DNA from: Thiothrix sp.
GTDB taxonomy: Bacteria > Pseudomonadota > Gammaproteobacteria > Thiotrichales > Thiotrichaceae
NCBI GenBank assembly: GCA_008015155.1
Contig: SSFA01000026.1
Coordinates: 91,492 to 155,491 of the forward strand
Length of the DNA stretch: 64,000 nucleotides
Reading direction: 5' to 3'
In this document: positions 1-8,965 of the stretch, piece after piece
Layout: each line of letters starts with the position of its first letter
Numbering within the stretch: position 1 is the first letter of the stretch
Made by a program: the position numbers and the translations under genes
Notes under the pieces: generated by a model
Told to the model about the DNA's origin: nothing
The model's database searches: none
What the model saw: only the letters and a program-made list of their open reading frames with translations

Positions 1-548
1 ATCAATGCTATCAAACCTTACCTTGGAATACGCCGCTTGGCCAAGCGGCTGCTACTCCGCTGTTTAGTGCCTTTATCTATGCGTCGCCTATTAAACAGCT
101 GATTTTGCAAGGCAAAAGCAGCCGATCTTTAGATAAGCTTCAGCTTTTAGCAGAGTTATTAGCACAACAATTTCCAAAGCTTGTCACTGAACTCCCTGAA
201 GCCATCTTGCCGGTTCCCTTGCATCCTAAGCGCTTGAGGCAAAGGGGGTTTAATCAATCAGTAGAATTAGTACGGCCTTTAGCCAAGCAACTGCAATTAC
301 CTTTGCTATTACGGCAAGTTATTCGACAACGCCCTACCGATGAGCAGAAAAAATTGGCGGCAGCTGAGCGTCAACATAATCTAGAGCAAGCGTTTCAGTT
401 AGTTCAGCCGCTTCCTTATAAGCATATTGCGATCTTTGATGACGTCGTCACCACGGGTGCAACTTGTGCGGAATTAGAGGCATTATTAAGTAATCACGGT
501 GTCGAAAAAATTCAAATTTGGTGCTGTGCGCAGACAAAAATGACCTGA
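1..548 (+). CDS. comF: ComF family phosphoribosyltransferase-like protein, 5' end outside the window
   Basis: The reading frame is open from base 3, so the gene begins before the window; the TTG at 105 is internal. The visible upstream part has the ComF-type stretch ending IKQLILQGK, and a Cys near the very start could belong to the usual N-terminal zinc finger, most of which is cut off. Next come RQRGFNQS, the TDEQ...R..N block, and the PRPP-binding motif IFDDVVTTGAT near the C-terminus. ComF proteins are phosphoribosyltransferase-like factors needed for DNA uptake in competent bacteria; many homologues (GntX) have no settled role. A 65-base gap separates it from yicC. Confidence 0.9.
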   Translation, partial: QCYQTLPWNTPLGQAAATPLFSAFIYASPIKQLILQGKSSRSLDKLQLLAELLAQQFPKLVTELPEAILPVPLHPKRLRQRGFNQSVELVRPLAKQLQLPLLLRQVIRQRPTDEQKKLAAAERQHNLEQAFQLVQPLPYKHIAIFDDVVTTGATCAELEALLSNHGVEKIQIWCCAQTKMT

Positions 549-613
549 GGTAGTAAATCCTCTAGTATATGAGCCTATTAGCTTTTTAACCCCAGCAGGA
601 TAGGAAACCAGAC

Positions 614-1480
614 ATGATTCGAAGCATGACTGCTTTTGCACACCACGAAATTTCTTCAACCCATGGCAAATTGAGTTGGGAGTTACGTTCTGTTAATCAT
701 CGTTATTTAGATATTAGTCTGCGTGTTCCTGAAGAGTTTAGATCCTTAGAGAATAATTTTCGCACCCTGTTACAAAATCGTTTACATCGCGGCAAGTTAG
801 AAGCCTCTTTGCGCTATGCGGCTGGAGTTGGTGAAACTTCAACCATTGTCGTAAATGAACCCTTAGCGCGTGCATTGATAATTGCATGTCGGCAAATTGA
901 AGCGTTAACTAACAATAGCGAAACCCTTAAGGCTGTGGATATCTTACGTTGGCCCGGGGTCACTTTAGACAGTGCACCTGATTTAGAAAAATTAGGGCAA
1001 GAAGCAGAACAGTTACTTTTAACTGCTTTAAATGATTTAATTGCTACACGTGAACGTGAGGGTAAACGTCTAGCTGAATTTATTGATTCGCGCTGTGATC
1101 AAATTGCAGAAATCTTAGTGCGTATTCGTAAACGTCGTCCCGAGATTATTAACGGCATTAAGGAAAAAATTTATCAGCGCTTAGCTGAATTGGATGTGAT
1201 TCCCGATAATAATCGCCTTGAACAAGAGCTAGTCATTCTTGCCCAACGCTTAGACGTGGAAGAAGAACTCGATCGCTTGATGGCGCATTTGGACGAAATT
1301 ACTGCGGTACTTGAGCGCGACGAACCTATTGGCCGGCGCATGGATTTTCTCATGCAAGAACTGAATCGAGAAGCAAATACCTTAGCTTCTAAATCCAATG
1401 ATGCAGAAACGACCCAAGCCGCCGTTGATTTAAAAGTACTCATCGAACAGATGCGTGAACAAATTCAGAACATTGAATAA
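614..1480 (+). CDS. yicC: YicC family protein (putative endoribonuclease)
   Basis: The product is 288 residues, the usual YicC length (E. coli about 287). It starts MIRSMTAFAH with the family block WELRSVNHRYLD, and the C-terminal DUF1732 part carries RRMDFLMQELNREANTL. YicC proteins have been described as endoribonucleases acting on some small RNAs and transcripts; the family is otherwise poorly characterised. An AGGA sits upstream of the ATG. The stop TAA (1478-1480) shares its last A with the next ATG, so translation of the following DnaJ-type gene is probably coupled. In many gammaproteobacteria yicC sits near gmk; no gmk is present here. Confidence 0.93.
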   Translation: MIRSMTAFAHHEISSTHGKLSWELRSVNHRYLDISLRVPEEFRSLENNFRTLLQNRLHRGKLEASLRYAAGVGETSTIVVNEPLARALIIACRQIEALTNNSETLKAVDILRWPGVTLDSAPDLEKLGQEAEQLLLTALNDLIATREREGKRLAEFIDSRCDQIAEILVRIRKRRPEIINGIKEKIYQRLAELDVIPDNNRLEQELVILAQRLDVEEELDRLMAHLDEITAVLERDEPIGRRMDFLMQELNREANTLASKSNDAETTQAAVDLKVLIEQMREQIQNIE

Positions 1481-2397
1481 TGATGGCCGCTAAAGATTAT
1501 TATCAAGTATTGGGGATTTCACGGGGAGCTAGCGCAGAGGACATTAAATTAGCCTATCGACGGTTAGCGCGTAAATATCATCCTGATGTGAGCCAATTGC
1601 CGGGGGCTGAAGAGCATTTTAAGGCAGTGAATGAGGCTTATGACATATTAAGTGATAGTAGCAAGCGTCGCAAATACGAGCAGCAACAAACCGCTAATCG
1701 CCCTAAGCAAGCTGAACCCACAACGAAAGAACCGCCTATGACTCGCAAAGTCGATGTCGCTTTTTTTGAAGAGATTAGCAAACAAGAAATCCCCGATACA
1801 CGTCGTAGCTCGGCGATTTTTAATAGTCTATTTGGCAAAAAACGTCGCGACAAAGTAGCTGACTCTCCTTCTCAAGCTGCCGTAGAGCCGCAGGAATATC
1901 ATTTAACGTTGCAAGTTGAAGACTTATTTTTTGACACTGTTAAAGCCATTCAAAGCCCAAACGGTGATGCCCTTCAAGTACGTGTTCCTAAAGGCTCAAC
2001 TGAGGGTAGCCGCTTACGTTTAGCCGGTAAAGGTTTAAAGGGCGGGGATTTAAGCTTGGTGATTCATATTGCTGAACATCCCTATTATGAACTGATAGGG
2101 CAAGATTTATATCTAGATTTACCGCTCAGTCCCTGGGAAGCAGCTTTAGGCTCTACTATTCTAGCCCCCACCCCGCATGGCCCAGTTAGCTTGAAAATCC
2201 CCCCAGGCAGTGAGTCGGGTAAGAAAATGCGTTTAGCCGGTCGTGGACTGAGCACGCATACAACTCAAGGCGATATGTACATTACTTTGCAAGTCCAAAC
2301 TCCACCAGCGACCACCAGTCAACAGCAAGAGTTTTATGCACAGATGGAGCGCACTTTTAACTGGTCACCACGTCAGCATTTAAAGACGACTCGATAG
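1480..2397 (+). CDS. cbpA: CbpA-like J-domain co-chaperone
   Basis: This 305-residue protein has an N-terminal J-domain (about residues 6-70) with the HPD motif at 34-36, which stimulates DnaK ATPase. A charged linker of about 70 residues follows, then a DnaJ C-terminal substrate-binding region (about 140-290). The DnaJ cysteine-rich zinc domain is absent. Length and layout match CbpA (E. coli 306) rather than DnaJ. The linker is K/E/P rich rather than the G/F-rich segment of DnaJ. Two ATGs stand in tandem (1480 and 1483); the first overlaps the yicC stop by one base. Likely cytoplasmic. E. coli cbpA is followed by the modulator gene cbpM; none is seen here. Confidence 0.88.
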   Translation: MMAAKDYYQVLGISRGASAEDIKLAYRRLARKYHPDVSQLPGAEEHFKAVNEAYDILSDSSKRRKYEQQQTANRPKQAEPTTKEPPMTRKVDVAFFEEISKQEIPDTRRSSAIFNSLFGKKRRDKVADSPSQAAVEPQEYHLTLQVEDLFFDTVKAIQSPNGDALQVRVPKGSTEGSRLRLAGKGLKGGDLSLVIHIAEHPYYELIGQDLYLDLPLSPWEAALGSTILAPTPHGPVSLKIPPGSESGKKMRLAGRGLSTHTTQGDMYITLQVQTPPATTSQQQEFYAQMERTFNWSPRQHLKTTR

Positions 2398-2555
2398 ACG
2401 GCAAAAGCGTTTACGTGGTTTTTTTGGAACAAAATTCAAAATAGTGGTATTTTCACTACATACCTAATGCTTAAGGTTTAGCTTTGTAAAAAGAGCCTGT
2501 GGCTGGTCTAAAATAAATAAACTCGTGACGCACAATGTTTCAGGATGCAGATAAC

Positions 2556-3680
2556 ATGTCCCCAAGTATTTGGAAACGCGCTCTACTTACTACGCTCTTA
2601 ATGGTTAGCTTACAAGGCTGTGTCTGTGCAGGTGCTTTGCCTGACAGTGTTAACGGGCAAGCCTTACCAAGCTTAGCTCCCATGTTAGAGCGCGTTACCC
2701 CAGCAGTGGTGAATATTACCACTGAAGGTAAACAAAAAATTGATGAATCTATTTTAAATGATCCATTCTTCAAACGTTTCTTTGGTAACGTACAAGGCGA
2801 ACGCAAAATTGACGGTACGGGTTCAGGCGTTATAGTTCATTCACGGCATGGGCATATTCTCACTAATTTCCATGTGATCGAAGGGGCTGAACGTATTACT
2901 GTTACTTTAAGTGATGGCCGCCGCTTTCAAGCACGTGTGATTGGTGCTGATCCTAAAGTTGATTTAGCTATCATTGCCATTAAACCTGAGCGTCTTGTTG
3001 CGATGCGTTTTGGTGACTCTGACCGCTTAAAGGTCGGTGATTTTGTAGTAGCCATTGGCAATCCTTATGGAATTGGGCAGTCGGTGACTTCAGGAATTAT
3101 CAGCGCCTTACATCGCAATCCAGGTATTGGCGAATATGAAAACTTTATCCAGACCGATGCTTCGATTAACTTAGGCAACTCAGGCGGTGCTTTGGTCAAC
3201 CTACGTGGGGAATTAATTGGCATTAATACTGCTATTTTGGGGGGGCAAAGTGGTGGGAACATTGGTATCGGTTTTGCCATTCCAGTAAATACAGCTGCCG
3301 GTATTATTGATCAGATTGTGCGCTTTGGGCAGGTTGAACGGGGGCTTTTAGGCATCGAAGTCAGTGATGTTGATGCACAAATTGCCACCGACTCACGCTT
3401 ACCTGCCAATACAGGTGCTTTAGTTGAACGTGTGTTTCCAGGCTCGGCAGCCGAACGCGCTGGTTTACAAGCGGGCGATGTGATCTTACAGGTCAATGAC
3501 GCCGAAATTAGCGCAGCTAGCGATGTTAAAAGCTTAATTGGTTCAGTGCGGGCGGGCACTTTATTAAAAATAACTTATTTACGCTCAGGTCAAACTTTTA
3601 CCGCTCAAGCACGTATTGGACAAGTAGCAGGAGCCAACAACCCAGCTGCCCCTCAAAAGCCTTTCTGGGAAAGTAACTAA
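2556..3680 (+). CDS. DegS/DegQ-type trypsin-like serine protease with one PDZ domain
   Basis: From the ATG at 2556 the protein is 374 residues; an upstream in-frame ATG at 2535 has no visible ribosome site, whereas 2556 has AGGA ten bases before it. The N-terminus is a short charged and hydrophobic stretch ending LQGC (Cys22), which looks like a lipoprotein signal. The catalytic triad is present: His106 (NFHVIEG), Asp136 (DPKVDLAI) and Ser209 (LGNSGGAL). A single PDZ domain covers about 261-355. One PDZ and this length resemble DegS, the periplasmic stress-sensing protease that cleaves RseA, more than two-PDZ DegP/DegQ. Lipid anchoring in place of the DegS membrane helix is inference. Confidence 0.88.
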   Translation: MSPSIWKRALLTTLLMVSLQGCVCAGALPDSVNGQALPSLAPMLERVTPAVVNITTEGKQKIDESILNDPFFKRFFGNVQGERKIDGTGSGVIVHSRHGHILTNFHVIEGAERITVTLSDGRRFQARVIGADPKVDLAIIAIKPERLVAMRFGDSDRLKVGDFVVAIGNPYGIGQSVTSGIISALHRNPGIGEYENFIQTDASINLGNSGGALVNLRGELIGINTAILGGQSGGNIGIGFAIPVNTAAGIIDQIVRFGQVERGLLGIEVSDVDAQIATDSRLPANTGALVERVFPGSAAERAGLQAGDVILQVNDAEISAASDVKSLIGSVRAGTLLKITYLRSGQTFTAQARIGQVAGANNPAAPQKPFWESN

Positions 3681-3725
3681 ACTCAGAGTCTGATTATTAT
3701 TTAGACATGCTTTACGCTAATGAGA

Positions 3726-3753
3726 TTGACAAGCGGCAAAAAAATGCTATAAA
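3726..3753 (+). promoter_or_regulatory. Sigma-70 type promoter of a candidate small RNA
   Basis: TTGACA (3726-3731), a 16-base spacer, then TGC-TATAAA with the -10 at 3748-3753. The -35 is a perfect match, and a TG precedes the -10 by one base as in an extended -10. It lies 45 bases after the protease stop and points into a stretch with no gene before the terminator at 3952-3992. Expected transcription start is about 3760. Confidence 0.65.
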
Positions 3754-3759
3754 TGGTGG

Positions 3760-3994
3760 AACTGATACAGCCTACGTTCATCTAAGTAGATAAGAAGCTA
3801 AAAAAGCTTCTAATTTAAAAATGAAGCTAGGCAATTATTGCGAATTTCCGCGAAGTGAAGAGACGCGACATAAAAAGCACTAAAGCCCGGTGCTGTCGAT
3901 GTTTCTTTTGCGGATACAGGTTTGGTATCCCCAATCCAGACCTGTTTATTAAACCCCGGCTTTTAGACCCCCTGTTTGGCCGGGGTTCCTTTTT
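3760..3994 (+). ncRNA. Candidate small RNA between the protease gene and engB
   Basis: Between a consensus promoter (3726-3753) and a terminator (3952-3992) lie about 190 bases with several hairpins and no convincing ORF. These are AGAAGCT/AGCTTCT (3793-3799 with 3805-3811, A5 loop), GCAA/TTGC near 3834, AGCAC/GTGCT near 3878, and CAGGTTTGG/CCAGACCTG (3917-3925 with 3936-3944, one G-U pair). An alternative hairpin GGATA/TATCC (3912-3916 with 3926-3930) excludes the last one. I do not recognise the sequence as 6S, SRP RNA, tmRNA or RNase P RNA. A 3' UTR of the protease gene is the main alternative. A 64-residue ORF (GTG at 3855) lies across it but has no ribosome site. Confidence 0.5.
3952..3992 (+). 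terminator. Rho-independent terminator of the candidate small RNA
   Basis: AACCCCGGC (3952-3960) pairs perfectly with GCCGGGGTT (3979-3987) across an 18-base loop and is followed by CCTTTTTG. It ends transcription coming from the plus strand, 37 bases before the engB stop codon, which lies on the other strand. Confidence 0.75.
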
Positions 3995-4028
3995 GATCCT
4001 TAAAGTCTATGTCTTTCTAAATGAATGC

Positions 4029-4658
4029 TTAATGAATAGCGGCAGTTGATTCTTTTAGCTCACGTTCAAACCACTCGTCCAACTTAGCCCATAGCTCTTC
4101 CAGACCCAAGCCTCCACTAGCCGAAAAAGCTTGTACTGTTACTGGGCTCGCGTATTGACTCAACTCTTTACGTACAGCTAGTAACGTATTTTGCACAGCA
4201 CCACGACTTAATTTATCTGCTTTATTTAATAAGACATGTACTGGAAGTTGGCGATGTGCAGCCCAAGCTAATAAGCCCTGATCAAACACTGTCATTGGAT
4301 GACGAATATCCATGACCAAAATCAAGCCCTTGAGCGTACCTCGCGTAGTAAGATAGGCCTCGATAAACTTTTGCCATTGTATCTTGAGATTTTCAGGCAC
4401 TTTGGCATAGCCATAGCCGGGCAGATCAACCAATAGTTGACCCTCTGGCAAGGTAAAAAAGTTAATCAGCTGAGTACGACCAGGGGTTTTACTGGTACGC
4501 GCCAGCGATTTTTGCGAACACACCCGATTAATTGTACTGGACTTGCCTGAATTCGAACGCCCTGCAAAAGCTATCTCGAGGCCACTTTCTTTAGGAAGTG
4601 TTTTTGGGGTAGTGGCGCTCTGCACAAAACTAGCTTGCTGATAATAATGATTCATCAT
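4029..4658 (-). CDS. engB: EngB/YsxC ribosome biogenesis GTP-binding protein
   Basis: A TRAFAC-class GTPase needed for assembly of the large ribosomal subunit. With the start at 4658 (MMNHYY) it is 209 residues, the normal family length; the frame is open a further 34 codons upstream, but that extension does not resemble the family. Motifs: P-loop GRSNSGKS at 33-40, G2 TPGRTQ around 58, G3 DLPG 78-81, G4 NKAD 145-148, and a G5-like SAS near 179. It is transcribed divergently from cytochrome c4, whose ATG is at 4806; the space between would hold both promoters. Confidence 0.95.
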   Translation of the reverse strand: MMNHYYQQASFVQSATTPKTLPKESGLEIAFAGRSNSGKSSTINRVCSQKSLARTSKTPGRTQLINFFTLPEGQLLVDLPGYGYAKVPENLKIQWQKFIEAYLTTRGTLKGLILVMDIRHPMTVFDQGLLAWAAHRQLPVHVLLNKADKLSRGAVQNTLLAVRKELSQYASPVTVQAFSASGGLGLEELWAKLDEWFERELKESTAAIH

Positions 4659-4805
4659 GATGTTAGCGTTCTCTAATGCATTTTTTGAGGTATGATTGCG
4701 GGATATGATATACAATTCTGGCACTTTTGGAGGATACCCGGCGGCCATCCTCTCAGGCAAACGAATTTGTAGCTTTACTTCGATGTTTTTGGGAGCACTT
4801 TCTAG

Positions 4806-5444
4806 ATGAAGAAGACACTCATCCTAGCACTAACTAGCCTTGCATTGAGCACTTCCGCTGTATGGGCAGCAGATGCAGCACTTAAAGGCGATCCTGCTGC
4901 GGGTAAGACTAAATCAGCCACCTGTGCCGCCTGCCACGGCGCTGATGGTAACAGCACTAACCCAGAATGGCCAAAATTAGCAGGTCAATCTGAGGGTTAT
5001 CTGTATAAACAATTACAGAACTTTAAAGCCGGTCAGAATGCTGAAGGTGGCCGCTACAATGCTTCAATGGCTCCAATGGTCGCCCCATTGACAGATCAAG
5101 ACATGGCAGATTTAGCTGCTTATTTTGCTAGTCAAACTACTGCTCCAGGCAAAGCTGATGAAGCACAAGTCACCCTAGGTGAACAAGTTTATAAAGGTGG
5201 TAATGCGTCTAATGGTATCCCAGCCTGTGCCGCTTGCCATGGTCCAACAGGTACCGGTAACCCAGCTGCTAAATTCCCATCTTTAGCAGGTCAACAAGTC
5301 ACTTATGTGAAGAATCAGTTAAACAGTTTCCGTACGGGTGCTCGTGCTAATGATAACGGAAGAATGATGCGTAATATCGCAGTCAAAATGACTGATGCAG
5401 AAATGAACGCTGTTGCTGAATACGTCGCTGGTTTACAGAAGTAA
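4806..5444 (+). CDS. Diheme cytochrome c4
   Basis: A 212-residue periplasmic electron carrier with a Sec signal peptide ending VWA-A around residue 21. It has two haem-attachment sites, CAACH at 40-44 and CAACH at 141-145, one per half of a duplicated cytochrome c fold. Met-rich loops (SMAPM near 88, GRMMRN in the second half) can supply the axial ligands. Cytochrome c4 passes electrons from the bc1 complex to terminal oxidases or nitrite/NO reductases. It lies just upstream of the haem-ligation genes resB and ccsA, a functional fit. A terminator follows at 5478. Confidence 0.95.
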   Translation: MKKTLILALTSLALSTSAVWAADAALKGDPAAGKTKSATCAACHGADGNSTNPEWPKLAGQSEGYLYKQLQNFKAGQNAEGGRYNASMAPMVAPLTDQDMADLAAYFASQTTAPGKADEAQVTLGEQVYKGGNASNGIPACAACHGPTGTGNPAAKFPSLAGQQVTYVKNQLNSFRTGARANDNGRMMRNIAVKMTDAEMNAVAEYVAGLQK

Positions 5445-5477
5445 TTTGCTCTTTGCTGATCTTCTGATATATAGACG

Positions 5478-5498
5478 AAGGGTGGCTAGTCCACCCTT
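5478..5498 (+). terminator. Hairpin after the cytochrome c4 gene
   Basis: AAGGGTGG (5478-5485) and CCACCCTT (5491-5498) form a perfect 8-base stem with a 5-base loop, 33 bases after the stop. The T-tract is very short, so it may be a weak or Rho-assisted terminator that lets some reading into resB. Confidence 0.6.
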
Positions 5499-5552
5499 TA
5501 TCATTTGCCTGAACACGAACTTGACTAACAACCCTAGACTTAAGCAGCACTT

Positions 5553-7544
5553 ATGAAAACCGCTCGCCCCACTAGCACGCGCCTACTTGATTTTCTAGGT
5601 TCTATGAATCTCGCTATCGCGCTTTTAGTGATCGTAGCAATCGCTTCTGCCATCGGCACGGTACTTAAGCAGAATCAGCCTTACCCTGACTATGAAATCA
5701 AATTTGGCAAATTCTGGTTTGAGTTCTTCGGTTCCTTGGGCTTATATGATGTGTATTCAGCTATCTGGTTTTTGCTGATTTTAGGCTTTCTCTTACTATC
5801 AACCACTACTTGTGTGATTCGGAATACACCCGGTATTCTGCGTGAACTGCGCCACTTTAGAGAGAAAGCTCAAGAGAAATCCCTGCGTGCAATGCATCAT
5901 TCTGCTAGTTTTACGACGACGCAATCAGCTGAACAGATTCAAGCTTTAGCGCAGAAAACGCTTAAAAGTGAAGGCTTTCGTTTTAGAACGCATCAGGAGA
6001 ATGGTACCAGTGTAGTGGCAGCCATGAAAGGTGGTGCCAATAAATGGGGTTACTGGCTAACCCATATTGGCATGATTGTTATTTTTATTGGCGGCTTACT
6101 GGATAGTAAATTACCAATTATGTTTGCTGAGTGGAGCGGTACGCTTAAACCCGAAACCCGTAATATTCCTGCCTCAGAAGTTCCCGCTATTAGTCAGCTG
6201 GGCGTGAATAGCTTTTCTTATCGAGGCTCTGTTGATATCCCAGAAGGACGCACGGCTAATATCATTTTTCTACCAGTACGCGATGGTTATTTAGTCCAGC
6301 GATTACCTTATGAAATTGAAGTTAAGGATTTCAGAGTAGAACACTACTCAACTGGTCAGCCTAAATCGTTCGAAAGTGACATTATCATCCATGATCCAGA
6401 TCTCAAAGAACCCTTAGCACATACGATTTCAGTCAACCACCCTTTAATTTATAAAGGAACTGCTATCTATCAAGCAAACTTTGGTGATGGTGGCTCTGAA
6501 GTACAACTGCAACTAAATCCACTCACTAAGCAATACGCTCCACAAACCTTAACCGGTAATATTTCACAAGACTATAACCTCAGCAGTTCAACTGAAAAAT
6601 ATCGCTTAGAGCTGGATAACTTCCGCTTATTTAATATCAATCCAGTCAAAAATGATAAAGGCGAAGAAGAGCAAAAAAATATAGGCCCTAGTGTAATCTT
6701 CCGTCTTAGAAACGCAGCGGGCGAAGCTATTGAATATAACAATTACATGAATCCTGTTGTTATTGAAGGACGTCTGTATCTTATTAGCGGTGTACGCAAA
6801 AGCCCTGCCGATCCTGAACGCTTTCTGCATATTCCAGCTGACCAGAAGGGTTCAGCTGAATTATTCTTAGCTTTCTTAAATGCCTTACAAGATGAGGCGT
6901 TTGTGCGTAAGACTGCTATCGCAACGACTCAAAGCTCTATGGGAGCTATGCAAAATCAACAACTTGATAATGCTGCTGTAGAAAATCAAATAGTGGACTC
7001 CATGGTTAGACTAACCCAAGTATTCGCCACTAAAGGCTTTGATGGTATTATGAGCGATATCGAAGCACGCTTTCCAGAAAATCAGCGCGCCCAAGTCAGC
7101 GAAGCCTTTACTAAGGTTCTGCAAGCGTCGTTACGTGGCGTCTACATAGATTTACTCAAACAACGCGGTATTACTGAGCCGAAAGATAGCGATTGGTTGT
7201 TCTTTGATGATAGTTTGAATGCGATGGCTAATCTGCCTTTCTATGGCTCACCTTGGTATATTCAGCTCAAGACCTTCAAACAAATTGAAGCATCAGGCTT
7301 ACAAATTACTCGTTCCCCAGGACAAGATGTAGTCTATCTCGGATGTATTATGCTAACAATTGGGGTTTTTTTATTATTCTATGTTGCACAACGTAGAATT
7401 TGGGTGCTGATTAAACCCCTAGAGTCGGGTGAAAACGAAATCATTTTAGCGGGTAGTAGTAATCGCAATCCGCATGATTTTGACAAGTATTTCCAACGCT
7501 TACGTTCAGCCTTTCAGACAGTGCTTACAGCAAGAGGTGATTGA
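5553..7544 (+). CDS. resB: ResB/Ccs1 cytochrome c biogenesis protein
   Basis: A 663-residue membrane protein of system II cytochrome c maturation. It partners CcsA to move haem across the membrane and attach it to CXXCH apocytochromes. Visible membrane segments lie at about 15-37, 72-92, 165-185 and 592-615, with a large periplasmic domain between the last two, as in ResB. The N-terminal LDFLGSMNLAIALLVIVAIA and the KWGYWLTHIGM block are typical. The stop TGA (7542-7544) is 2 bases before the ccsA ATG, so the two form one translational unit. Confidence 0.93.
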   Translation: MKTARPTSTRLLDFLGSMNLAIALLVIVAIASAIGTVLKQNQPYPDYEIKFGKFWFEFFGSLGLYDVYSAIWFLLILGFLLLSTTTCVIRNTPGILRELRHFREKAQEKSLRAMHHSASFTTTQSAEQIQALAQKTLKSEGFRFRTHQENGTSVVAAMKGGANKWGYWLTHIGMIVIFIGGLLDSKLPIMFAEWSGTLKPETRNIPASEVPAISQLGVNSFSYRGSVDIPEGRTANIIFLPVRDGYLVQRLPYEIEVKDFRVEHYSTGQPKSFESDIIIHDPDLKEPLAHTISVNHPLIYKGTAIYQANFGDGGSEVQLQLNPLTKQYAPQTLTGNISQDYNLSSSTEKYRLELDNFRLFNINPVKNDKGEEEQKNIGPSVIFRLRNAAGEAIEYNNYMNPVVIEGRLYLISGVRKSPADPERFLHIPADQKGSAELFLAFLNALQDEAFVRKTAIATTQSSMGAMQNQQLDNAAVENQIVDSMVRLTQVFATKGFDGIMSDIEARFPENQRAQVSEAFTKVLQASLRGVYIDLLKQRGITEPKDSDWLFFDDSLNAMANLPFYGSPWYIQLKTFKQIEASGLQITRSPGQDVVYLGCIMLTIGVFLLFYVAQRRIWVLIKPLESGENEIILAGSSNRNPHDFDKYFQRLRSAFQTVLTARGD

Positions 7545-7546
7545 TA

Positions 7547-8902
7547 ATGTCTGTTACACAAGAAGCCATGCACGCGCTGATGGACAAACCAAGTTTCTGG
7601 AAGCGCCTCAAAATTAGTGATTGGATCTGGGCAGCTTTGGTCTTGGCAGGCACGGCTTATGCTTATCTGCTCTATTCCCATGCCATGGATGTTTATGAGC
7701 AAGGCTTTCTTCTAGCTAGCGCTCCAGCCCTGATTACCTTAGGCTGGAATTGGCGTGCTGTCCAGCCATTAAGCTTGCTGATTACTGCCTTTAGCCTACT
7801 AGGGGTTTGGTTATATAGTGGTAACATTGTTAATGCGGAAACCGTCTTTGGCTTAAAATACCTCTTCTCAAGCCAGTCTGCGATTATGTGGATGAGTGCT
7901 TTATTTGTGATAGCCACTTTCTTTTATTTTGGTGGGTTGATTGCCAATAACGCATTCGTTGCGAAAACAGCCAGTGTTTTAACTTGGTCAGCAGTCATCA
8001 TGGGCTTTACTGGCTTGATGGTGCGTTGGTATGAATCCTATTTAGTCGACCCTGAATTTGGACATATTCCGGTCAGCAATTTGTATGAAGTATTTATACT
8101 ATTCTGTCTGATCACTGGCGTCCTCTATCTTTATTATGAAAGCCGCTACCGCAGTCGTGCTTTAGGTGGATTTGCTTTATTAGTCATTAGTGCTGCAGTT
8201 GCGTTTTTACTCTGGTATAGCTTTGAGCGTGGCGCCCATGAAATTCGGCCTTTGGTTCCTGCTTTAAAAAGCTACTGGATGAAAATTCATGTACCTGCTA
8301 ATTTCGTAGGCTATGGGGCCTTCGCTTTAGCCGCGATGACAAGTTCAGCTTATTTAATTAAATATTACTACAGTAATCCGTCGCGTTTGGTGGCTATCTT
8401 AGTTCCTAGTTTTATCTTTACTGGCTTATTCATTTGGATTTTCGCCCGAACCGCTTTTGGTAAGACACCTTTTGAGGGCAGTATGCTGAGCTTAGGTTTG
8501 AACTCAGCAGGAATTGCCTTTGCAGTGACTTTATTACTGAGCGCCTTAGCTGTTTTATTGCTATTGCCTAGCACTCAAAAAGCCTTGCCTTCCTTGGAAA
8601 TGCTGGATGATATTACCTATAAAGCGATTGCCTTAGGCTTTGCTTTTTTTACCATTGCGACTATTTTAGGTGCTATGTGGGCGGCAGAAGCGTGGGGTGG
8701 TTATTGGTCATGGGATCCTAAAGAAACTTGGGCGTTGATTGTCTGGCTCAATTATGCAGCTTGGCTACATTTCCGCTTCTCTAAAGGTTGGCGTGGCACG
8801 CAGATGGCATGGTGGGCAGTCGTTGGTCTATTCATCACCCTATTTGCTTTTTTAGGCGTCAATATGTTTCTTTCCGGCCTACACTCTTATGGTGAACTTT
8901 AA
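7547..8902 (+). CDS. ccsA: CcsA/ResC haem exporter and cytochrome c synthetase subunit
   Basis: A polytopic protein of 451 residues from the ATG at 7547. This ATG is preceded at good spacing by AGAGGTGA; a TTG at 7541 in frame is less likely. The signature is the tryptophan-rich haem-handling motif WGGYWSWDPKETW near residue 385, flanked by His-containing loops and the C-terminal YAAWLHFR and GVNMFLSGLHSY blocks. About eight to ten membrane helices are apparent. It acts with ResB in system II maturation and would serve the cytochrome c4 upstream and the DUF3365 haem protein at 56198. Confidence 0.95.
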   Translation: MSVTQEAMHALMDKPSFWKRLKISDWIWAALVLAGTAYAYLLYSHAMDVYEQGFLLASAPALITLGWNWRAVQPLSLLITAFSLLGVWLYSGNIVNAETVFGLKYLFSSQSAIMWMSALFVIATFFYFGGLIANNAFVAKTASVLTWSAVIMGFTGLMVRWYESYLVDPEFGHIPVSNLYEVFILFCLITGVLYLYYESRYRSRALGGFALLVISAAVAFLLWYSFERGAHEIRPLVPALKSYWMKIHVPANFVGYGAFALAAMTSSAYLIKYYYSNPSRLVAILVPSFIFTGLFIWIFARTAFGKTPFEGSMLSLGLNSAGIAFAVTLLLSALAVLLLLPSTQKALPSLEMLDDITYKAIALGFAFFTIATILGAMWAAEAWGGYWSWDPKETWALIVWLNYAAWLHFRFSKGWRGTQMAWWAVVGLFITLFAFLGVNMFLSGLHSYGEL

Positions 8903-8965
8903 GCCTATTGTTAAGGTCTTAGCTACAGCTTTGCGATGCAACACAATAATGACGGAGAATAATTG

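Noticed and set aside
1174..1443. A minus-strand ORF inside yicC, as an example of many antisense ORFs inside genes
   Set aside because: Low-complexity Ser/Arg-rich translation without a start context; it mirrors the codon pattern of the real gene.
3855..4049. A 64-residue Cys/Arg/Phe-rich ORF with GTG start
   Set aside because: No ribosome site, it crosses a strong terminator hairpin, and its composition is unlike its neighbours; the RNA explanation fits better.
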